Source of the DNA: an uncultured Peptococcaceae bacterium
GTDB lineage: Bacteria > Bacillota > Dehalobacteriia > UBA4068
Length of the DNA stretch: 37,006 nt
Direction: 5' to 3'
Assembly: GCA_949289995.1 (NCBI GenBank)
Contig: CASEQE010000079.1
Coordinates: 1-37,006 of the forward strand
The position numbers and the translations under genes were made by a program. Numbering within the stretch: position 1 is the first letter of the stretch; the number at the start of each line of letters is the position of its first letter. Below, piece by piece: positions 33,318-37,006 of this stretch. Below the pieces are notes generated by a model. The model had not been told where the DNA came from. It saw only the letters and a list, made by a program, of their open reading frames with translations, and did not search any database.

Positions 33318-35483
33318 TTATTGCCCCTGTTGCGGATGATCCAGCCGCATGGTTAAAGCTATTCGTTTCCGCGCCACATCCACTTCCAAAACTTGTACTT
33401 TTATCTGATCTCCCACCTGTAAAACCTGAGAAGGATGTTGAATAAAGCTGGAACTGATATTGGATATATGTACCAGGCCATCCTGATGTACGCCAATATC
33501 TACAAAAACGCCAAAATCTACCACATTGCGAACAACGCCTTCCACAATCATGCCAGGTTTTAAATCTTCCAAAGTCAAAATATCGGCGCGTAACTGAGGT
33601 TGAGGCAAGTCCTCCCGAGGATCCCGCCCCGGTTGCATCAATTCCCGAATCATATCCCGCAATGTAGGCAAACCTACGCCAATGCCCTGAGCCACGCGCT
33701 CTTCGCCCAATTCCTTTACTTTCAACGGCAAACAATTCAACGCTGCCTTGCCCACATCTCCACTGGCATAACCACACAATGCCAGCAAGCGCTTGGCCGC
33801 AGCATAAGATTCCGGATGCACGGCGGTATCGTCCAAAGGTTCTTCGCTTTTCGGCACACGCAAAAAACCAGCCGCCTGCTCAAACGCCCTTTTACCCAAT
33901 TTGGGGACTTGCAACAACTGGCGCAAATTGCGAAAACCACCATATTGCTGCCGGTAGGCCACGATATTTTGCGCCAGAGCCGGACCAATACCCGACACAT
34001 AAGCCAGCAAAGATTGGGAAGCCGTGTTTACGTCCACGCCCACGCTGTTGACGCAATCCTCCACCACGCCGTTTAAAGCTTCATCCAAACGTTTGGCCGG
34101 CATATCATGTTGATATTGGCCCACACCTACGGATTTTGGATCAATTTTCACCAATTCCGCTAAAGGATCCTGCAATCGCCGGGCAATAGAAATAGCCGAA
34201 CGCAAAGAAACATCGTATTGAGGAAACTCCCGGGCAGCTAATGACGAAGCGGAATATACGGAGGCGCCGGCTTCGCTCACCACAGCATATTGCACGGGTT
34301 TGCGCAAGTCCCGCAACAAATTCGCCACAAATATTTCCGCTTCCTTACCGGCGGTACCGTTACCGATGGCAATGACGCTGACATTATAGCGAAAGATCAA
34401 ATCCCGCATAATTCCTTCCGCCCGGGCGATTTCCTTGCGGGGCGGCGTAGGATAAATCACATCCACTGCCAGCACTTCTCCGGTTTCATCCACCACCGCT
34501 AGTTTGCAACCTGTGCGGTATGCAGGATCCAACCCCATAATCACCCGGCCTTTTACCGGCGGTTGCAACAACAACGGTTTCAAATTCAAGGAAAATACCC
34601 GTATACTTTGCTGAGCAGCCTGGTCCAATAGATTTCCCCTTAGTTCCCTGGTCAAAGAAGGATACAAAAGCCGTTTCAAGGCATCGGCCGCCGCCTGACG
34701 CACCAATTCCCCACAGGGAGAAAATCCGGGTTTCACAGTATGCTCCGTTACACGGAACAACGCCTCCCCCCAATCCATTTCCACGGTTACTTTCAGCGCC
34801 CCTTCTTTTTCCCCCCGGCAAATTGCCAGCAAACGATGGGGAGCAATTTTTGCCGCCGGTTGGCGAAAATCATAATAGCTTTGATATTGTCCACTTTCAT
34901 CCTGGGCAACGCTGCATTGTATATAAGCGTTGCTCTGCATCCACCGGCGCAAACTCTCCCGCACTTTTCCATCTTCGGCAATTTGCTGCGCAATAATGTC
35001 CTGGGCTCCGGATAAGGCCGCCTCCACATCCGCCACCGATAAATCCGCATTTACATAATCCGCCGCCACCTGCCATGGATCGGTATGCTGATCTTGCCCA
35101 TAAATAATTTGGGCCAATGGCGCCAATCCTTTATCCCTGGCAATTCCCGCCCGGGTGGGGCGTTTTTGTTTATACGGTGCGTATAATTCTTCCAACTCCG
35201 TAATTGTAGCGGCAGAAGACACCGCCGTCAACAATTCCGGCGTAACCCCGGAGAGTTTATCCAATGCCGCAATAATCTCCTGCCGCCGTTTTTCCAAGCG
35301 CCGCAAAGCATTCAGACGTTCCGCCAAATCCCGCAGCTGACCGTCGCTTAAACAACCAGTTTTTTCCTTGCGATATCTGGCAATAAAAGGCACCGTATTG
35401 CCCTCATCCAAAAGCCGGGCCGCCATCTCCGCCTGATTGCGGCCAATAGCCAGTTCCGTGGCAATTTGTCCATATATATCCAA
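33318..35483 (-). CDS. tex: Tex-type RNA-binding transcription accessory protein
   Basis: The 721-residue protein is Tex along its whole length: helical N-terminal domain with NTVPFIARYRKEKTG, a YqgF/RNase H-like domain beginning at GLDPAYRTGCKLAVVDETG (about 317-335), helix-hairpin-helix segments (VDVNTASQSLLAYVSGIG), and a C-terminal S1 domain (GMIVEGVVRNVVDFGVFVDIG, about 644-664). It binds nucleic acids and affects transcription and stress responses; the exact activity is unresolved in the family. The start is TTG with GGGAGG eight bases upstream; the nearby ATG is in another frame. Confidence 0.96.
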   Translation of the reverse strand: MDIYGQIATELAIGRNQAEMAARLLDEGNTVPFIARYRKEKTGCLSDGQLRDLAERLNALRRLEKRRQEIIAALDKLSGVTPELLTAVSSAATITELEELYAPYKQKRPTRAGIARDKGLAPLAQIIYGQDQHTDPWQVAADYVNADLSVADVEAALSGAQDIIAQQIAEDGKVRESLRRWMQSNAYIQCSVAQDESGQYQSYYDFRQPAAKIAPHRLLAICRGEKEGALKVTVEMDWGEALFRVTEHTVKPGFSPCGELVRQAAADALKRLLYPSLTRELRGNLLDQAAQQSIRVFSLNLKPLLLQPPVKGRVIMGLDPAYRTGCKLAVVDETGEVLAVDVIYPTPPRKEIARAEGIMRDLIFRYNVSVIAIGNGTAGKEAEIFVANLLRDLRKPVQYAVVSEAGASVYSASSLAAREFPQYDVSLRSAISIARRLQDPLAELVKIDPKSVGVGQYQHDMPAKRLDEALNGVVEDCVNSVGVDVNTASQSLLAYVSGIGPALAQNIVAYRQQYGGFRNLRQLLQVPKLGKRAFEQAAGFLRVPKSEEPLDDTAVHPESYAAAKRLLALCGYASGDVGKAALNCLPLKVKELGEERVAQGIGVGLPTLRDMIRELMQPGRDPREDLPQPQLRADILTLEDLKPGMIVEGVVRNVVDFGVFVDIGVHQDGLVHISNISSSFIQHPSQVLQVGDQIKVQVLEVDVARKRIALTMRLDHPQQGQ

Positions 35484-35659
35484 ATTCTTTTCCTCCCTTT
35501 CCGGCGGCCGGCGGCGGCATATGCCGCCGGCAACATGTAAGCCGTTTTACCTGGTATTTTCCCGGTAAAACGGCTTATGCGCCTCTTTCTACGCCCAAAG
35601 GGCCGTCGGCGATGCTTCTGCCCGCCGCGCCCCTGCCTATGCTAGCCGCAGCAATAGCG
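35484..35659. repeat. Intergenic palindromes between tex and the small membrane protein gene
   Basis: An 18-base perfect palindrome (CGGCGGCAT/ATGCCGCCG, 35512-35529) is followed by a hairpin with 14-bp arms, TAAGCCGTTTTACC (35538-35551) and GGTAAAACGGCTTA (35564-35577). The second lacks a T run on either strand, so it is not a classical terminator; it could be a repetitive extragenic element or an RNA-stabilising structure. No gene was found. Confidence 0.7.
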
Positions 35660-36241
35660 TCAGCACCGGTATCTTCGTCCGCGTTTGGCTAAAGGCGGGG
35701 CTAAAATTTCGCCGACGATTATCCCGTTTATCCATTCCCGCCGGCTCAAACCTTTGGCAAACATATCCGCAGCGTGGCTTCGTTCAGCGGCAAGCTCCGA
35801 CGCCGTGGCTTCGGGAAAAAAACCGCCGCTTTTGCTTACGCTTTGACCCGCTTTGGCCGCTTCTTGGCCGGCTTGCGGCGGCCTTTGGTCATGCCCAGAC
35901 TCCGTCCCGGCGGCGGTAGCGACCCTTGCCCGACCGGCTTGCGGCGGCCTTTGGTCATGCCCAGACTCCGTCCCGGCAGCGGTAGCGACCCTTGCCCGGC
36001 CGGCTTGCAGCGGCGGCTGCAGGTCATGCCCAGACTCCGTCCCGGCGGCGGCAGGCCGCTCCTGCCAGGGATGTTCCCGCAGGTCGCGCCCGTTTTGGCG
36101 CTGCTGCGCCATCCAAGCTTCCCGACGGCGGCGCTGCTCCTCCACGTTTTGCTGCCGCCGTTGTTGCCGCCGCTGGCTAAAAGCGGCGCTTACCGCCCGA
36201 AGCAAAAAATAAGCTACAAATACAATTATCAGGCTTTCCAT
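35660..36241 (-). CDS. Small membrane-anchored protein with tandem repeat, unknown function
   Basis: I do not recognise a named family. The 193-residue product has one N-terminal membrane helix (about 3-20), then a strongly basic, glutamine- and arginine-rich coiled-coil-like stretch (QRRQQRRQQNVEEQRRRREAW type). A low-complexity region holds two near-identical 22-residue repeats (core GTESGHDQRPPQAGRARVAT) plus a diverged third. A conserved-looking C-terminus (AADMFAKGLSRREWINGIIVGEILAPP) follows. GGGAG precedes the ATG. It lies 15 bases after floA and is probably co-transcribed. The ends look like a genuine protein; the middle looks like repeat expansion. Confidence 0.75.
   Translation of the reverse strand: MESLIIVFVAYFLLRAVSAAFSQRRQQRRQQNVEEQRRRREAWMAQQRQNGRDLREHPWQERPAAAGTESGHDLQPPLQAGRARVATAAGTESGHDQRPPQAGRARVATAAGTESGHDQRPPQAGQEAAKAGQSVSKSGGFFPEATASELAAERSHAADMFAKGLSRREWINGIIVGEILAPPLAKRGRRYRC
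35868..36055 (-). repeat. In-frame 66-bp tandem repeat
   Basis: Copy 1 (35868-35933) and copy 2 (35934-35999) differ at about two positions. A third, diverged copy (from 36000) shares the GGTCATGCCCAGACTCCGTC core after an extra 3 bases. All unit lengths are multiples of three, so the frame is kept. The segment is much richer in G and C than its neighbours. Confidence 0.9.
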
Positions 36242-36256
36242 AGCGCAGACTCCCGT

Positions 36257-37006
36257 TTATTTTTTATCCTGTGCGCCGTCAACCAACGGTGGATTGGCAT
36301 TCATAGCGGCAATATTCTCCCGCATTTTGGTATCGGAAGCCACGTTCATCATATTATAATAATCCATTACCCCCAAGCGACCGTTGCGAAAAGCGTCGGC
36401 CATCGCTTTGGGCACTTCCGCCTCGGCTTCCACCACTTTGGCCCGCATTTCTTGCACGGCGGCCATCATTTCTTGCTCCCGAGCCACAGCCATGGCCCGT
36501 CTTTCTTCCGCTTTGGCCTGGGCGATTCGTTTATCTGCCTCCGCTTGATCGGTTTGCAATTCAGCGCCAATATTCCGGCCTACGTCGATATCGGCGATAT
36601 CGATAGACAAAATTTCAAACGCCGTACCGGCGTCCAGGCCTTTACCCAACACGGTTTTGGAAATCCGATCCGGATTTTCCAAAACATCTTTATGCGTTTC
36701 GCTGGAACCCACGGTGGTTACGATACCTTCGCCCACCCGGGCTATAATCGTTTCCTCTCCCGCGCCGCCTACCAAACGATCAATATTGGCGCGAACGGTA
36801 ACTTTCGCCTTGGCTTTCAACTCAATACCATTAATTGCCATAGCCGCCACCACCGGGGTTTCAATAACTTTCGGATTTACGCTCATTTGCACAGCTTCCA
36901 AAACATTACGACCAGCCAGGTCAATCGCCGCCGCTCTTTCAAAAGACAGTGGAATATCTGCCCGCTCCGCAGCAATCAAAGCATCCACCACCCGGTCTAC
37001 GTTACC
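36257..37006 (-). CDS. floA: Flotillin-like protein FloA, 3' part
   Basis: The frame stays open to the window edge, so the gene is truncated at its 5' side; about 249 residues are visible. They match the core and C-terminal half of FloA (SPFH/flotillin-like): [44 protein letters not shown] sequence, [26 protein letters not shown], then an alanine/glutamate-rich coiled coil ([17 protein letters not shown]). FloA organises membrane microdomains and is anchored by a hairpin in the missing N-terminus. The small membrane protein gene follows 15 bases later. Confidence 0.95.
   Translation of the reverse strand, partial: GNVDRVVDALIAAERADIPLSFERAAAIDLAGRNVLEAVQMSVNPKVIETPVVAAMAINGIELKAKAKVTVRANIDRLVGGAGEETIIARVGEGIVTTVGSSETHKDVLENPDRISKTVLGKGLDAGTAFEILSIDIADIDVGRNIGAELQTDQAEADKRIAQAKAEERRAMAVAREQEMMAAVQEMRAKVVEAEAEVPKAMADAFRNGRLGVMDYYNMMNVASDTKMRENIAAMNANPPLVDGAQDKK

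Noticed and set aside
35868..36055. CRISPR array
   Set aside because: The repeats are contiguous 66-bp tandem units without unique spacers, lie inside a coding sequence, and no cas gene is near.

Overview
The window is a continuous piece of a Bacillota-type chromosome. It carries consensus sigma-A promoters, strong AGGAGG ribosome binding sites and TTG/GTG starts. It also has a single-chain clostridial-type PurL, an Fe-S/propeptide-type PurF, a PASTA-kinase/phosphatase/RsgA cluster and a FloA flotillin. Frequent GCC/CCG codons alongside AT-rich intergenic DNA would fit a Negativicutes member, but no 16S gene is present and this placement is tentative. No transposase, integrase, phage gene or CRISPR array was seen.

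Layout, left to right. (1) 1-1419, +: a promoter, a fluoride-riboswitch-like leader whose 3' end is built into an intrinsic terminator, and a CPA2 cation/proton antiporter. (2) 1420-5695, +: a complete three-gene restriction-modification system, with two adenine methyltransferases followed by an AlwI-like type IIS endonuclease. (3) 5829-7861, +: a NagZ-like family 3 glycosidase lipoprotein and an acyl-ACP thioesterase. (4) 7862-9069, +: rplM-rpsI with a consensus promoter, a leader hairpin and a strong terminator. (5) 9250-11145, +: a DUF362-like gene, a PHP-family histidinol-phosphatase and tRNA-Val(GAC) with its own promoter and terminator. (6) 11233-19614, -: the purine operon purE-purC-purF-purM-purN-purL, with a long leader ending in an attenuator-like hairpin; purD, purH and purB are not here. 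(7) 19721-31009, -: an information-processing and signalling cluster transcribed priA, def, fmt, a YugP-like Zn protease, rsmB, rlmN, prpC, prkC, rsgA, rpe, tightly packed with several start/stop overlaps. (8) 31084-33263, +: a Bcr/CflA-type MFS exporter behind a structured leader, then bioY behind a BirA-type operator. (9) 33318-37006, -: tex, a small membrane-anchored protein with an in-frame 66-bp tandem repeat, and the 3' part of floA, cut by the window end.

Most of the window is core housekeeping. The accessory or regulatory points of interest are the fluoride-switch antiporter, the type IIS R-M system, two leaders with terminator-like hairpins directly before the Shine-Dalgarno (MFS exporter and purE), the BirA operator on bioY, and the tandem repeat expanded inside a coding sequence.
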